A stretch of 64,000 bases of DNA from Lysobacter enzymogenes. Lineage in GTDB: Bacteria > Pseudomonadota > Gammaproteobacteria > Xanthomonadales > Xanthomonadaceae. Shown here piece by piece: positions 49,932 through 59,044 of this stretch (positions are counted from its first letter, which is position 1; the number at the start of each line of letters is the position of its first letter). The stretch is taken from NCBI RefSeq assembly GCF_900106525.1, contig NZ_FNOG01000001.1, positions 248,001 to 312,000 of the forward strand. The letters run 5' to 3'. A program made the translations under genes and the position numbers. The notes beneath the pieces are model-generated. The model did not search any database. It was not told the origin of the DNA and was given only the letters and a program-made list of their open reading frames with translations.

Positions 49932-50335
49932 GGCGCGGCCGCTCCGTCGGCGAGCTGGAACTCAACGGTGTCCTTGTAGCCGGGGTACTTCTTCTTCAGC
50001 ACCAGCTTGTCCTGGCGGCCGATGCAGCGCTCGGCCGGCGAGCGCTCGACGTAGGGCTCGGCGACGAAATAGTCCTCGTAGCCGAAGCGGAACACCTTGT
50101 CGGCGCCGGCGCCGCTGAAGGTGAGCTCGAGCGCGTCTTCGCGCTCGAAGCACAGCTTCTGCCAGTCGAAGTCGGTCAGCTGGGCGGCGTCGACCACGGC
50201 CGAGTCGCGGCCTTCGAGCAGCTTGGCGACCTGGCGGGTGAAGTACTGCTGGGCGTCATCGGTGTGGGACATGGGGCATCCGCTCAGAAAGCAGGTGGAA
50301 AGGGCGATCAGCAGGGCGAGGCGGGTCAGGCGCAT
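49928..50335 (-). CDS. Putative immunity lipoprotein for the downstream effector
   Basis: A 135-residue lipoprotein: signal peptide with lipobox FLSGC (Cys20) and a small mature domain with cysteines (KLCFERED, ERCIGRQ). No family is recognised. Its stop overlaps the effector start by four bases (49928-49931), so it is made first and in step with the toxin. In Xanthomonadaceae, effectors of this system are encoded beside periplasmic lipoprotein inhibitors; position, size and export signal match. It should protect the cell against the effector in the periplasm, which is inference. Confidence 0.72.
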   Translation of the reverse strand: MRLTRLALLIALSTCFLSGCPMSHTDDAQQYFTRQVAKLLEGRDSAVVDAAQLTDFDWQKLCFEREDALELTFSGAGADKVFRFGYEDYFVAEPYVERSPAERCIGRQDKLVLKKKYPGYKDTVEFQLADGAAAP

Positions 50336-50845
50336 GGCGGGACCGGGAATGCGGCGGGGCCGGCGCGGGGCGGGCCGGACGGGGGCGCGTCCGCGCGGTG
50401 GCGGCGGGCCGGGGCCGGCTTCAAAAGAGCCGATTTTGTCGCTGCCAGTTCCATTGGCGGACTCCAGGCGCAATCGCGCGGGGCGGTTGCGGGTCGGTGG
50501 GGCGGCCGCCGCGCGGCCGTCGCTTTGCACGGCGCCAACATAGTCCAGTCCCGATGGGGCGACAAGCCGCCGCGGCGGCGCGCGGGCGCGACCCGGCGAA
50601 ACGGGGCTCGGGAGCGGGCGAAATCCGGTGAAATCCGGTGAGCCGCGGCGGCCCGGGCGGCTGCGCGGCACCCGATCTGCGCCGCGCCGGCGACAATCTG
50701 AACCGGTTTCGTGCCCGCAACACGCAATTGCGCCCAGTCGCGTGACAGGGCCGGCAACTTTCGGCACTGTGAGCTTGTCCAACGCCGCATCATCCTCCTG
50801 CTGCAACCGCCCAAGTCCGGCTCCCCCGGCCGGGAAGACCCCGCG
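50336..50845. other. Intergenic region between the immunity gene and prc
   Basis: About 510 GC-rich bases between two divergent genes. A short direct repeat GTGAAATCCG occurs around 50622-50640 and there are CCG-rich stretches. No gene or RNA was recognised. Both promoters must lie here. Open frames through the region on both strands are low-complexity. Confidence 0.6.
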
Positions 50846-53059
50846 ATGACCTCCAAGAACACGCGTGCCCTGACCCTGTTCGCAGGCCTGCTGCTGACCG
50901 CTCCGCTGGCGCTGCTGGCGCGGCCCGACGGCGCGGCGTCCGCGAATTCCGTTTCGACCCTGCCCAGCGCGCCCACCGCCGACCAGACCACGGCGGCCAA
51001 GCTGGTCTACGGCCTGCTCTCCGACAGCCGCTACGCCTATCGGCCGCGCGCGCTCGACGATGCGCTTTCGGCCGACATGTACAAGCGCTATCTCGAATCG
51101 CTCGATCCGAACAAGCAGTTCTTCAGCGCGGCCGACATCGCCCGCTTCGATGCGTTCAAGAACAAGCTCGACGATGCGATCAAGAGCGGCGACCTGACCC
51201 CCGCCTACACCATCTTCTCGACCTACCGCCAGCGCGTGGACGAGCGCGTCGCTTACGCGCGCACGCTGCTCAAGCAGCCCGGCAACTTCGAGTTCACCGG
51301 CAGCGAGCGCTACGAGTACGACCGCAAGGAAGCGCCGTGGGCCGCCGACACCGCCGCGGTCGACGCGCTGTGGAAGCAGTCGGTGCGCAACGATTGGCTG
51401 CGGCTGAAGCTGGCCGGCAAGAAGCCCGACGACATCGCCAAGACGCTGGACAAGCGTTACGCCAACATGGCCAAGAGCATCGGCGAGCTCAAGGGCGAGG
51501 ACGTGTTCCAGACCTTCGTCAACAGCTACGCCAACGCGATCGACCCGCACACCGACTACCTCACGCCGAAGTCGGCCGACAACTTCAACATGACCATGTC
51601 GCTGTCGCTCGACGGCATCGGCGCGCAGCTGCAGAAGCAGGACGACGTGGTCGCGATCCGCGAGATCATCCCCGGCGGCCCGGCCGCGCGCAGCCATCTG
51701 GTCAAGCCCGGCGACCGCATCGTCGGCGTCGGCCAGGGCGACAGCGGGCAGATGGAGGACGTGATCGGCTGGCGCATCGACGATGTGGTCGCCAAGATCC
51801 GCGGCCCCAAGGGCACCAAGGTGCGCCTGGACGTGATCCCGGCCGAAGCCGGCCAGGACAGCAAGCCCAACCGCATCGTGCTGGTGCGCGACAAGGTGCG
51901 GCTGGAGGAACAGGCGGCGAAGTCGGAAATCATCGACATCCCCGCCGCCGGCGACGGCCCGGCCAAGCGCATCGGCGTGATCAAGCTGCCGGGCTTCTAT
52001 CAGGACTTCGAAGGCCGCCGCAAGAACGCCAACGATTACGCCTCGGCCACCCGCGACGTGGCCAAGCTGCTGGTCAAGCTGCGCGCCGACAAGGTCGACG
52101 GCGTGGTCCTGGACCTGCGCAACAACGGCGGCGGCTCGCTCAACGAAGCCATCGAGCTCACCGGTCTGTTCATCGACCGCGGCCCGGTGGTGCAGGTGCG
52201 CGAATCCGGCGGCCGGGTCAGCGTGGAAGGCGACAGCGACAACGGCATCGCCTGGGAAGGCCCGCTGGCGGTGTTGATCAACCGCGGTTCGGCCTCGGCC
52301 TCCGAGATTTTCGCCGGCGCGATCCAGGATTACGGTCGCGGCCTCGTCATCGGCGAGACTACCTTCGGCAAGGGCACGGTGCAGAACCTGGTCGACCTCG
52401 ACCGCTGGCCGGCCAACGAGACCGCGCGCTTCGGCCAGGTCAAGCTGACCATCGCCCAGTTCTTCCGCGTCAGTGGCGGCTCGACCCAGAACAAGGGCGT
52501 GGTGCCGGATCTGGCCTTCCCGGTCTCGGTGGACGCCACCGAGTACGGCGAGAGCACCTACGACAACGCGCTGCCGTGGACCAAGATCGCCGCCGTGCAG
52601 CACACCAGCTACGGCAACTTCGCGCCGCTGCTGCCGAAGCTGGAGACCCTGCACAGCGCGCGCATCGCCGGCGACAAGGAATTCCAGTGGTGGTCGCAGG
52701 ACGTGGCGCAGTTCCGCGAAGAGCGCGCCAAGAAGTGGATCTCGCTCAACGAGGCCGACCGCCGCGCCGAGCGCGACCGCGAGGACGCCAAGCGCAAGCA
52801 GCGCCAGGAAGAGCGCAAGACGCTCGGCCTGGCCCTGGACCCGCTGGCCGACGACGCCACCGACGACGGGCTGGCCTCGTCCGAGCGCGACATCGTCAAG
52901 GACGCGGCGCGCGAGAAGCTGGCCGACAAGCGTCCGGACCCGCTGCTGCGCGAATCGGCCTCGATCCTGGCCGACGCGGTGCGCCTGCTCAACGCCGACC
53001 GCCAGCTGTCGGCGCAGGTGCTGCCGACCGCGACGCGGCCGGGGCATTGGGCCGACTGA
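50846..53059 (+). CDS. prc: Tail-specific carboxy-terminal protease Prc
   Basis: A 737-residue S41 protease with a signal peptide (ATG 50846). Order: N-terminal helical domain with LDPNKQFF, ANAIDPHTDYLTP, PDZ domain (about residues 240-330; IREIIPGGPAARSHLVKPGDRIVGVG), then the S41 core SASASEIFAGAIQDYGRG with catalytic Ser484 and Lys509 (in FGKGTVQ), placed by the E. coli motif spacing. A C-terminal domain of the Prc type ends with a basic/acidic coiled stretch. It trims C-termini of periplasmic proteins (FtsI and others) and affects envelope integrity. A strong terminator follows. Confidence 0.96.
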   Translation: MTSKNTRALTLFAGLLLTAPLALLARPDGAASANSVSTLPSAPTADQTTAAKLVYGLLSDSRYAYRPRALDDALSADMYKRYLESLDPNKQFFSAADIARFDAFKNKLDDAIKSGDLTPAYTIFSTYRQRVDERVAYARTLLKQPGNFEFTGSERYEYDRKEAPWAADTAAVDALWKQSVRNDWLRLKLAGKKPDDIAKTLDKRYANMAKSIGELKGEDVFQTFVNSYANAIDPHTDYLTPKSADNFNMTMSLSLDGIGAQLQKQDDVVAIREIIPGGPAARSHLVKPGDRIVGVGQGDSGQMEDVIGWRIDDVVAKIRGPKGTKVRLDVIPAEAGQDSKPNRIVLVRDKVRLEEQAAKSEIIDIPAAGDGPAKRIGVIKLPGFYQDFEGRRKNANDYASATRDVAKLLVKLRADKVDGVVLDLRNNGGGSLNEAIELTGLFIDRGPVVQVRESGGRVSVEGDSDNGIAWEGPLAVLINRGSASASEIFAGAIQDYGRGLVIGETTFGKGTVQNLVDLDRWPANETARFGQVKLTIAQFFRVSGGSTQNKGVVPDLAFPVSVDATEYGESTYDNALPWTKIAAVQHTSYGNFAPLLPKLETLHSARIAGDKEFQWWSQDVAQFREERAKKWISLNEADRRAERDREDAKRKQRQEERKTLGLALDPLADDATDDGLASSERDIVKDAAREKLADKRPDPLLRESASILADAVRLLNADRQLSAQVLPTATRPGHWAD

Positions 53060-53083
53060 GCCTGGCTGGGTTTGCGTAGTACC

Positions 53084-53116
53084 GAAAGCGCGCCGACCTC
53101 GGCGCGCTTTCTTTTT
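53084..53116 (+). terminator. Rho-independent terminator of prc
   Basis: A thirteen-base stem GAAAGCGCGCCGA (53084-53096) with TCGGCGCGCTTTC (53099-53111), a two-base loop, and TTTTT directly after. It lies 24 bases after the prc stop. Confidence 0.93.
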
Positions 53117-53142
53117 GCGCGCCGCGAATGTCGGGGAAGCCC

Positions 53143-53286
53143 CTGTAGGAGCGGCGCGAGCCGCGACCGCGATCTGCGAGTTGCGGCGCGAGATTGAAGC
53201 CCCGCGGTCGCGGCTCGCGCCGCTCCTACAGTCGGATACGAAACTCGCCGGAGTTCATGTAGGAGCGGCGCAAGCCGCGACCGCAG
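53143..53286. repeat. Inverted repeat pair of the CTGTAGGAGCGGCGC family
   Basis: A full inverted copy (CTGTAGGAGCGGCGCGAGCC at 53143; right arm GGCTCGCGCCGCTCCTACAG to 53231) is followed by a further left-arm copy at 53258 (TGTAGGAGCGGCGCAAGCC). It occupies most of the gap between prc and the Ada-like gene; the rest of the 350-base gap holds the prc terminator and about 100 bases of unremarkable sequence before the gene. Confidence 0.9.
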
Positions 53287-53409
53287 GGTTTCAATCCGCG
53301 CCGCAAGCCTGGAATCCCAGTCCCCGCAAGCCAAGCCCCGCCGACAAACAAACCACCGGCGCACAAGATGCGGATAGCGACCCCGCGCTCGCAGGCCTAG
53401 TCTTGCCCC

Positions 53410-54318
53410 ATGAACGCCAAATCTCCCCTGCGCAAGTCCGGTCCCGGCCCCGCCGCTCAGGCGATCGCCGGTGTCTCGTCTCCCGTAACTTCGACCTCCG
53501 CGCCTTCGAGCGACAAGCTCGAACGCGCCCGCCAACTGCTCGACGGCGGCGAACTGTCGCTGACCGAGCTGTCGGCCGCGGTCGGCCTGAGCGCCTCGCA
53601 CCTGCAGCGCCGCTTCAGCGCGCGCTTCGGCCTGAGCCCGGCCGAGTACCTGGCCCAGCGCAAGCTCGGCAGCCTGCGCAGCGCGCTGCGCGAGGGCAAC
53701 GACGTCAGCGCCGCGCTGTACGACGCCGGCTACGGCTCGCCGTCGCGCGTGTACGAGGCCGGCGCGGCGAAGTTGGGCATGACCCCGGCGCGCTACCGCG
53801 CCGGCGGCGCCGGCGAGCAGATCCGCTGGAGCGTCACCCGCACCGCGTTGGGCCTGGCGCTGGTGGCGACGACCGCGCGCGGAATCTGCATGGTCGAGCT
53901 CGGCGACGACGCGGCGGCGCTGGAGGCGCGATTGCGCGAGGAGTTCCCGCGCGCCTCGCTGGAACGGGTCGACGCCGGTCGCGACGAATTCCTCGCCCCG
54001 CGCGTGCAGGCGGTGGCCGACGCGCTCGGCGGCGGCGAGCGCGAGGTGCCGGTGGACCTGATCGGCACCGCGTTCCAGAAGAAGGTGTGGGACGCGCTGA
54101 TGAAGATTCCGCCCGGTCAGACCCGCAGCTACGAAGAGGTGGCGCGGCAGATCGGTTCGCCGCGCGGCGCGCGCGCGGTGGCGCAGGCGTGCGCGCACAA
54201 TCGGGTGGCGGTGGTGGTGCCGTGCCATCGGGTGGTGCGCGGCGATGGGTCGCTGGGCGGGTATCGCTGGGGCTTGCCGCTCAAGGACAGGCTGCTGCAG
54301 CGCGAGCGGGCGGCTTGA
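53410..54318 (+). CDS. Ada-like methylated-DNA-protein cysteine methyltransferase with AraC HTH
   Basis: A 302-residue fusion: an AraC-type HTH region (about residues 40-125; LSASHLQRRFSARFGLSPAEY, GYGSPSRVYEAGAAKLGMTPARYR) joined to an O6-methylguanine methyltransferase domain (about 135-300), with the transfer-site motif PCHRVV containing Cys272 and the helix-turn-helix motif YEEVARQIGSPRGARAVAQA. The N-terminal zinc/phosphotriester domain of Ada is missing; only a ~35-residue low-complexity lead is present. It should repair O6-alkylguanine by suicide transfer; transcriptional activation by a methylated N-terminal Cys is not expected. Confidence 0.93.
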   Translation: MNAKSPLRKSGPGPAAQAIAGVSSPVTSTSAPSSDKLERARQLLDGGELSLTELSAAVGLSASHLQRRFSARFGLSPAEYLAQRKLGSLRSALREGNDVSAALYDAGYGSPSRVYEAGAAKLGMTPARYRAGGAGEQIRWSVTRTALGLALVATTARGICMVELGDDAAALEARLREEFPRASLERVDAGRDEFLAPRVQAVADALGGGEREVPVDLIGTAFQKKVWDALMKIPPGQTRSYEEVARQIGSPRGARAVAQACAHNRVAVVVPCHRVVRGDGSLGGYRWGLPLKDRLLQRERAA

Positions 54319-54373
54319 GGGGAGGTTATGCGCTGGGCTGCGGCTTCGGGCTTGCGGTGCGAGTTTGAAAGGG

Positions 54374-54559
54374 CGCGGTCGCGGCTTGCGCCGCTCCTAC
54401 AGGGGGGGCGGCGTAGCTCGCGCTTGGGCTGCATCTTGTGGCCCGATGAGGCGGACGCGCCCGAAGCCCCTGTAGGAGCGGCGCGAGCCGCGACCGCGGA
54501 CTCGGGGCTCGCGGCGCAAACTGGAAGCAACGCGGTCGCGGTTTGCGCCGCTCCTACAG
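54374..54559. repeat. Repeat cluster of the CTGTAGGAGCGGCGC family
   Basis: A right arm (GTCGCGGCTTGCGCCGCTCC then TACAG) at 54374-54402 is followed by a full inverted copy 54470-54559 (CTGTAGGAGCGGCGCGAGCC...GGTTTGCGCCGCTCCTACAG). It fills the convergent gap between the Ada-like and Lrp-type genes, which has no gene and nothing else visible. Confidence 0.88.
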
Positions 54560-54619
54560 GGAGATACCCGGCCTGCGCGGCAGAGGCTTGTCGCGGCACG
54601 GCGCGACAAGGTCCAGGGC

Positions 54620-55126
54620 TCAGGCGCCGCGGCGTTTGCGCGCGGCGCGCGGGGCGTCGCGGGTCGGCAGCTCCAGGCCGTGCTTGACCACGTCGAACAC
54701 CAGATGGGTGTCGTAGCGCTTGACGTTGCCTTCGTCGAGGAACAGGCGGTCCACCACCTGGCGGCAGTGGGCGACGCCGGTGGTGGCCAGGATCACCAGG
54801 TAATCCCATTCCCCGGCCAGGGTGTAGCACTGCTGCACCTCCGGCGCGGCGCGCACGCGGGCGTGGAAGGAGGCATTGCCTTCGGCCGATTCGCGCTCCA
54901 TCGTTACCCACACCGCGGCCAGGGTGCTGCCCAGGGCCATCGGGTCGAGCACCGCGACCTGGCGCATCAGGCCGTCCTGGCGATAGCGGGTCATGCGCCG
55001 CTGTACCGCGCTCGGCGACAGGCCGACGGCGTCGCCGAGTTCGCTCAGGGTGGCGGAGGCATCGTGTTGCAACAGTTCGAGCAGCTTGTGATCGAACTCG
55101 TCCAGGACCAGGGGGGCAGCGTTCAT
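54620..55126 (-). CDS. Lrp/AsnC family transcriptional regulator
   Basis: A 168-residue regulator. The N-terminal winged helix-turn-helix (LLELLQHDASATLSELGDAVGLSPSAVQRRMTRYR) is followed by the RAM/AsnC_trans_reg effector domain (about residues 65-145; CYTLAGEWDYLVILATTGVAHCRQVVDR). It senses amino acids or related ligands as an octamer or dimer ring. It is transcribed divergently from the GNAT gene, with a 79-base gap, the usual layout for self-control and control of a neighbour. Confidence 0.93.
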   Translation of the reverse strand: MNAAPLVLDEFDHKLLELLQHDASATLSELGDAVGLSPSAVQRRMTRYRQDGLMRQVAVLDPMALGSTLAAVWVTMERESAEGNASFHARVRAAPEVQQCYTLAGEWDYLVILATTGVAHCRQVVDRLFLDEGNVKRYDTHLVFDVVKHGLELPTRDAPRAARKRRGA

Positions 55127-55205
55127 GCAAGATTTTTGCGTCCGCGCGGATAAATATTCAACCGCAATTTGACTGACATCGATACGCTATTCCTGCGCCG
55201 GGGTC

Positions 55206-55778
55206 ATGAAGAATTTTTATGTGCCGGCGTATTCCCCCGACCCTTCAAGAACGGACGCCCCCGGGATGTCCCGGTACGTGACGCAAGCCGCTGTACCCGA
55301 GCAGATCGGCGAGATCCTGACGCTGATCCGCGAACACGGGCCCAATCCCTGGAACTACCTGCCCGAGCGGGAGCTGACGGCGCACCTGGCCGGGATCGGT
55401 CGTGGCCGCACCCAGGCGCTGGTCGCGCTGGCCGGTAACGAAATCGTGGCGGTAGTCACGTTCGAACCCAGCGACGCTTTCCATCGCTACCAACCGGCCG
55501 GGCGCGAGATCGCCTGGCAGGGGCATGTCGGCGAGGCGGTGGTGCATCGCGGCCATCGCGGCCACGGGCTGGGTTCGCAGTTGCTGGCGCAGGCGGTGGA
55601 GCGCATGCGCGCGATGGGCCTGCGCGAGATCTACATCGAGCGCCACGAGGACAACGAAGGCTCGGCCGGGATGATGCGCAAGGCCGGCTTCGAGGTCATC
55701 GACGTCTACGACGACCCGCGCCGGCGCGTGGCCGGCAGCGGCCGCACCAGCGTCTCGCGCTGGCTCGCCGGCGACTGA
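55206..55778 (+). CDS. GNAT family N-acetyltransferase
   Basis: A 190-residue GNAT enzyme. Motif A is VVHRGHRGHGLGSQLLAQAVERMRA with the acetyl-CoA-binding (Q/R)xxGxG-type loop HRGHGLG, and motif B is IYIERHEDNEGSAGMMRKAGFEVIDVYDD. A second in-frame ATG at 55266 (MSRYVTQAA) may be the real start, since the first 20 residues look unconserved. It is divergent from the Lrp-type regulator, which may control it. The acceptor is unknown. Confidence 0.85.
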   Translation: MKNFYVPAYSPDPSRTDAPGMSRYVTQAAVPEQIGEILTLIREHGPNPWNYLPERELTAHLAGIGRGRTQALVALAGNEIVAVVTFEPSDAFHRYQPAGREIAWQGHVGEAVVHRGHRGHGLGSQLLAQAVERMRAMGLREIYIERHEDNEGSAGMMRKAGFEVIDVYDDPRRRVAGSGRTSVSRWLAGD

Positions 55779-56084
55779 GCCGGCGCGGCGGCGCGAAGCC
55801 GCAGGGGACAGGCGCGCACGAAGCGCGTCCATGGCGGGCCGCGCGCCCGCGACGCACGGATGCGAACGCGCGAGGGCGCACGGCCTTGAGCCGCGCGGAC
55901 TCAAGCGTTGCTACAGGCTGACTCAAGTTTTTCTCGCTCCCGCGCGGCCCTCGGGCGGGTCAAGCTATCGCGTTTTTCCCCTTCGCTTTGCGCGCCGGTT
56001 TTTTCGCCGTTCTTTTCTCGCCTGCCGGCGCCGCCTGCGGCCGGCGTTTCCCCCGCCACCGCTGTTCCCCGCGAGTACTTGCCC
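55779..56084. other. GC-rich intergenic region before the EamA-type genes
   Basis: About 306 bases between the GNAT gene and the first EamA transporter. The last 170 bases contain T-rich runs (GTTTTTCTCG, GTTTTTCCCC) that could be leader or promoter. No gene, RNA or repeat was recognised. Confidence 0.55.
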
Positions 56085-57050
56085 ATGGGCGCCGCCGTTT
56101 CTTCCGATCACCGCGCTCCGGGCCCGCTGGCCGTCGGCTTCGCCCTGGCCTCCGTCTACGTGCTGTGGGGCTCGACTTACCTCGGCATCCGCTTCGCCCT
56201 GGAGAGCTACCCGCCGTTCCTGCTCGGCGCGGCGCGCATGTTCCTGGCCGGCGCGATCATGTACGTGGTGCTGCGCTGGCGCGGCGCGGCGGCGCCGACG
56301 CGCAAGCAGTGGCGCACGCTGTGGGTGCTGTCGATCTTCATGGTGCTGCTGTCCAACGGCCTGGTGAACCTGGCCGAGACCCAGGTCGATTCGGGCCTGG
56401 CGGCGATCGCGGTGGCGTCGATGCCGCTGTTCGCCGGGGTGTTCGCGATGATGCGCGGGCGGCATCCGGCCAAGATCGAGTGGGTCGGCTTGGCGGTGGG
56501 CTTCGCCGGCGTGGTGTGGCTCAACGCCGGCGGCAAGCTGTCGGCGTCCACGCTCGGGCTGGTGTGTTTGATCGTCGCGCCGATCGCCTGGGCCTGGGGC
56601 TCGATCTGGAGCCGCGACCTCGACCTGCCGTCGCCGTTCATGGCCGCCAGCGCGCAGATGCTGACCGGCAGCGCGTGGATGCTCGGCGCGGCCGCGGTCA
56701 GCGGCGAGCGCATCCACGAGTGGCCGACCTTCAGCGCCACCGCGGCGCTGCTGTACCTGGTCGTGGCCGGCTCGATCTTCGGCTTCACCGCCTACATCTG
56801 GCTGCTGCACCACGTGCGGCCGGCGCTGGCGACCAGCTACGCCTACGTCAATCCGCCAATCGCGGTACTGTTCGGCGCGCTGCTGGCGGGCGAACGTTTC
56901 ACCTCCCACGACCTGGGCGCGATGGCGGTGATCCTGGTCGGCGTGGTCATCATCACCCTGGCCAAGGCGCGCGCGGGCAAGACCGCCGTCGTCGCGGCCG
57001 CGCCCGCGCCGGCCGCCGCCGCCGCGGGCGAACTGGAGAAGTCGACATGA
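56085..57050 (+). CDS. EamA family (YedA-type) transporter
   Basis: A 321-residue inner-membrane protein with ten hydrophobic helices in two EamA repeats. It starts MGAAVSSDH and shows VYVLWGSTYLGIRFALESYPPFLLGAARM (first repeat) and AYVNPPIAVLFGALLAGERF (second repeat), matching YedA-type members of the drug/metabolite transporter superfamily. The substrate is unknown. The stop overlaps the next start in an ATGA arrangement, so two transporters of the same superfamily are coupled. Confidence 0.9.
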   Translation: MGAAVSSDHRAPGPLAVGFALASVYVLWGSTYLGIRFALESYPPFLLGAARMFLAGAIMYVVLRWRGAAAPTRKQWRTLWVLSIFMVLLSNGLVNLAETQVDSGLAAIAVASMPLFAGVFAMMRGRHPAKIEWVGLAVGFAGVVWLNAGGKLSASTLGLVCLIVAPIAWAWGSIWSRDLDLPSPFMAASAQMLTGSAWMLGAAAVSGERIHEWPTFSATAALLYLVVAGSIFGFTAYIWLLHHVRPALATSYAYVNPPIAVLFGALLAGERFTSHDLGAMAVILVGVVIITLAKARAGKTAVVAAAPAPAAAAAGELEKST

Positions 57051-57955
57051 ATACCGGCACCGACCGCCGCGGGTTGTGGATCGCGGTCGCGTCCTTCGTG
57101 CTGTGGGGGCTGATGCCGCTGTACTGGCATCTGCTCAACTCGGTGCCCTCGCTGATGATCGTGGCCCACCGCATCGTCTGGAGCACCTTGCTGGTGACCG
57201 CGTGGCTGTGCTGGAAGAACGGCCGCCACTGGCTGCGCGAGGTGCTGCGCGAGCCGCGCAAGGCCGGCATGCTCGCGGTCAGCGGCTGTCTGATCGCGTT
57301 CAACTGGGGGCTGTACATCTGGGCGGTCAACGCCGGCCACGTGATCGAAACCAGCCTGGGCTATTTCATCGGCCCGCTGGTCAGCGTGATGCTCGGCGTG
57401 CTGTTCCTCGGCGAGCGCCTGCGCGCGGTGCAATGGGTGTCGGTGGCGCTGGCCTTCGCCGGCGTGGTCTGGCTGACCGTGCAGTACGGGCGTCCGCCGC
57501 TGATCGCGCTGGGGCTGGCGATCTCGTTCGCGGTGTACGGGCTGGTGCGCAAGCTGGTCGCGGTGGAGGCGGTGACCGGGCTGGGCGTGGAGAACGTCTA
57601 CTTGTTCCCGGCCGCGCTGGCGCTGATGGTCTGGGGCGAAACCCAGGGCATGGGCGGTTTCCTCGGCGGCTGGGGCCTGGGCATCGACGCGTTGTTGGTG
57701 ATCGCCGGCGCGCTGACCGCGCTGCCGCTGATCGGCTTCGCCTACGCGGTGCGGCGGGTGTCGCTGACCGCGATCGGTTTGCTGCAGTACGTCGCGCCGA
57801 CCCTGCAGTTCCTGATCGGCTGGCTGGTGCTGCGCGAGGCCTTCGACGGCCTGCGCGCGATCGGCTTCGCGCTGATCTGGGCGGGGCTGGCGGTGTTCGC
57901 CAGCGAGGGCGTGCTGCGCTCGCGCAGGTTGGCAGCGGCGGCTCAGGCGGCCTGA
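57047..57955 (+). CDS. rarD: EamA family transporter RarD
   Basis: A 302-residue polytopic protein with ten helices and the RarD pattern: RRGLWIAVASFVLWGLMPLYWHLL, AHRIVWSTLL, FNWGLYIWAVNAGHVIETSLGYFIGPLVSVMLG and LLQYVAPTLQFLIGW. RarD is a member of the DMT superfamily (chloramphenicol-sensitive protein family) of uncertain substrate. It is coupled to the preceding EamA gene by ATGA and ends one base before the convergent gene at 57957. Confidence 0.93.
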   Translation: MNTGTDRRGLWIAVASFVLWGLMPLYWHLLNSVPSLMIVAHRIVWSTLLVTAWLCWKNGRHWLREVLREPRKAGMLAVSGCLIAFNWGLYIWAVNAGHVIETSLGYFIGPLVSVMLGVLFLGERLRAVQWVSVALAFAGVVWLTVQYGRPPLIALGLAISFAVYGLVRKLVAVEAVTGLGVENVYLFPAALALMVWGETQGMGGFLGGWGLGIDALLVIAGALTALPLIGFAYAVRRVSLTAIGLLQYVAPTLQFLIGWLVLREAFDGLRAIGFALIWAGLAVFASEGVLRSRRLAAAAQAA

Positions 57956-57956
57956 G

Positions 57957-58967
57957 TCAGGCGAGCAGGCGCTCGATCAGCAGGTGCAGCGCGATGTAGC
58001 CCAGCGCCGTCGCTGGTATGACCAGACTGCGCCACAAGAACATCGATTCGATCCGGCGCTGTTCGCGCCGGTGATGGCGCAGTTGCCGGCGCACCATCGG
58101 CAGCAGCGGATCCTCGCGCCACGGCGCATCGGCGGCGGGTAGCGGCTGCGGTGCGGGAGCGGCCAGCAGTTCGTCGATTTCGGCTGTCTCCATGCGCGGA
58201 TGCCAGCCTTCGACGAACGGCGTTCCCGCGCGGCGGCGCAGGGTCGTCGCGGCGACGTAGGCGGCTTCCACCGGAATGCCGTACACATCCAGTGGCAGCA
58301 GCAACGGTGCGTAACGCTGGCCGGGCGCGTCCAAACCGCTGATTCGGCGCAGCCATGCCGGCGCGCGCGCGGCATAGCGGCCGGGATCGCGCAACAACAG
58401 CTGCAGGCCTTCGCAGTCCACGCTCGACAGCTGCGCACGGTAACGGCGCAGGCCGACCACATCGGCCCAGACGATCAGGCCGAAGTCGGGCGAATGCACG
58501 CCGGCCGCATCGATGCGCAGCTCGCGCCGGTGCATGCGCGTACGCCAGCGCCATACCGAGCCGGTCGCGCCCAGGGCAGCGAGCGCGGCGGCCAGCAGCG
58601 CCGGGATGATGCGGCCCTGGGACGCCTGAGCCCACGCCAGCCACCCGCACGCGACGGCCGCTGCGACGAACACAGCGATCGTCCATCCGGGATCGCCGCC
58701 GACGCCGCGCACGCCGCCGTCGCGCAGCGCATCGCGCACTTGCGCGTGGGTCTGCGCGGGCGGGTCGGCATCGATGCGCCAGGCTGCGATCGCGCAGGCC
58801 GCGGCAGCGGCGGCGCCTGCCAGCAACAGGCCCAGGCCCAGCCAGGGCGACGATATGCCGGGCCCGGGGGTTTCGAGCGCGAGGATCATCGTCGACATCC
58901 CCAGCACGGTCGCGGCCAGGGTGTAGCAGCGCTTGCGGACAATGGCGTTCATCCGATCCTTGGACAC
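57957..58967 (-). CDS. Membrane protein of unknown function
   Basis: A 336-residue protein. N-terminal membrane helices (about residues 12-60), two more near 95-140, a ~120-residue soluble region (IVWADVVGLRRYRAQ, LLLRDPGRYAARAPAWLRRI), and a final membrane helix at the C-terminus. The WADVxGL/LR pattern recalls a YcxB-type PH-like domain placed after membrane helices, but I am not certain. It is convergent with rarD, one base apart. Function unknown. Confidence 0.72.
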   Translation of the reverse strand: MSKDRMNAIVRKRCYTLAATVLGMSTMILALETPGPGISSPWLGLGLLLAGAAAAAACAIAAWRIDADPPAQTHAQVRDALRDGGVRGVGGDPGWTIAVFVAAAVACGWLAWAQASQGRIIPALLAAALAALGATGSVWRWRTRMHRRELRIDAAGVHSPDFGLIVWADVVGLRRYRAQLSSVDCEGLQLLLRDPGRYAARAPAWLRRISGLDAPGQRYAPLLLPLDVYGIPVEAAYVAATTLRRRAGTPFVEGWHPRMETAEIDELLAAPAPQPLPAADAPWREDPLLPMVRRQLRHHRREQRRIESMFLWRSLVIPATALGYIALHLLIERLLA

Positions 58968-59044
58968 GATGGCGTCATCGAAGCCTAGCGCGCAGCGGGC
59001 TGAGGCTGCCAGCGATCCCGGCGGGCGCCGCGTCGCCGCAACGA

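Noticed and set aside
49928-53047. Very long antisense frame across prc
   Set aside because: Only its last ~135 codons (49928-50335) form a credible lipoprotein; the rest is antisense to prc.
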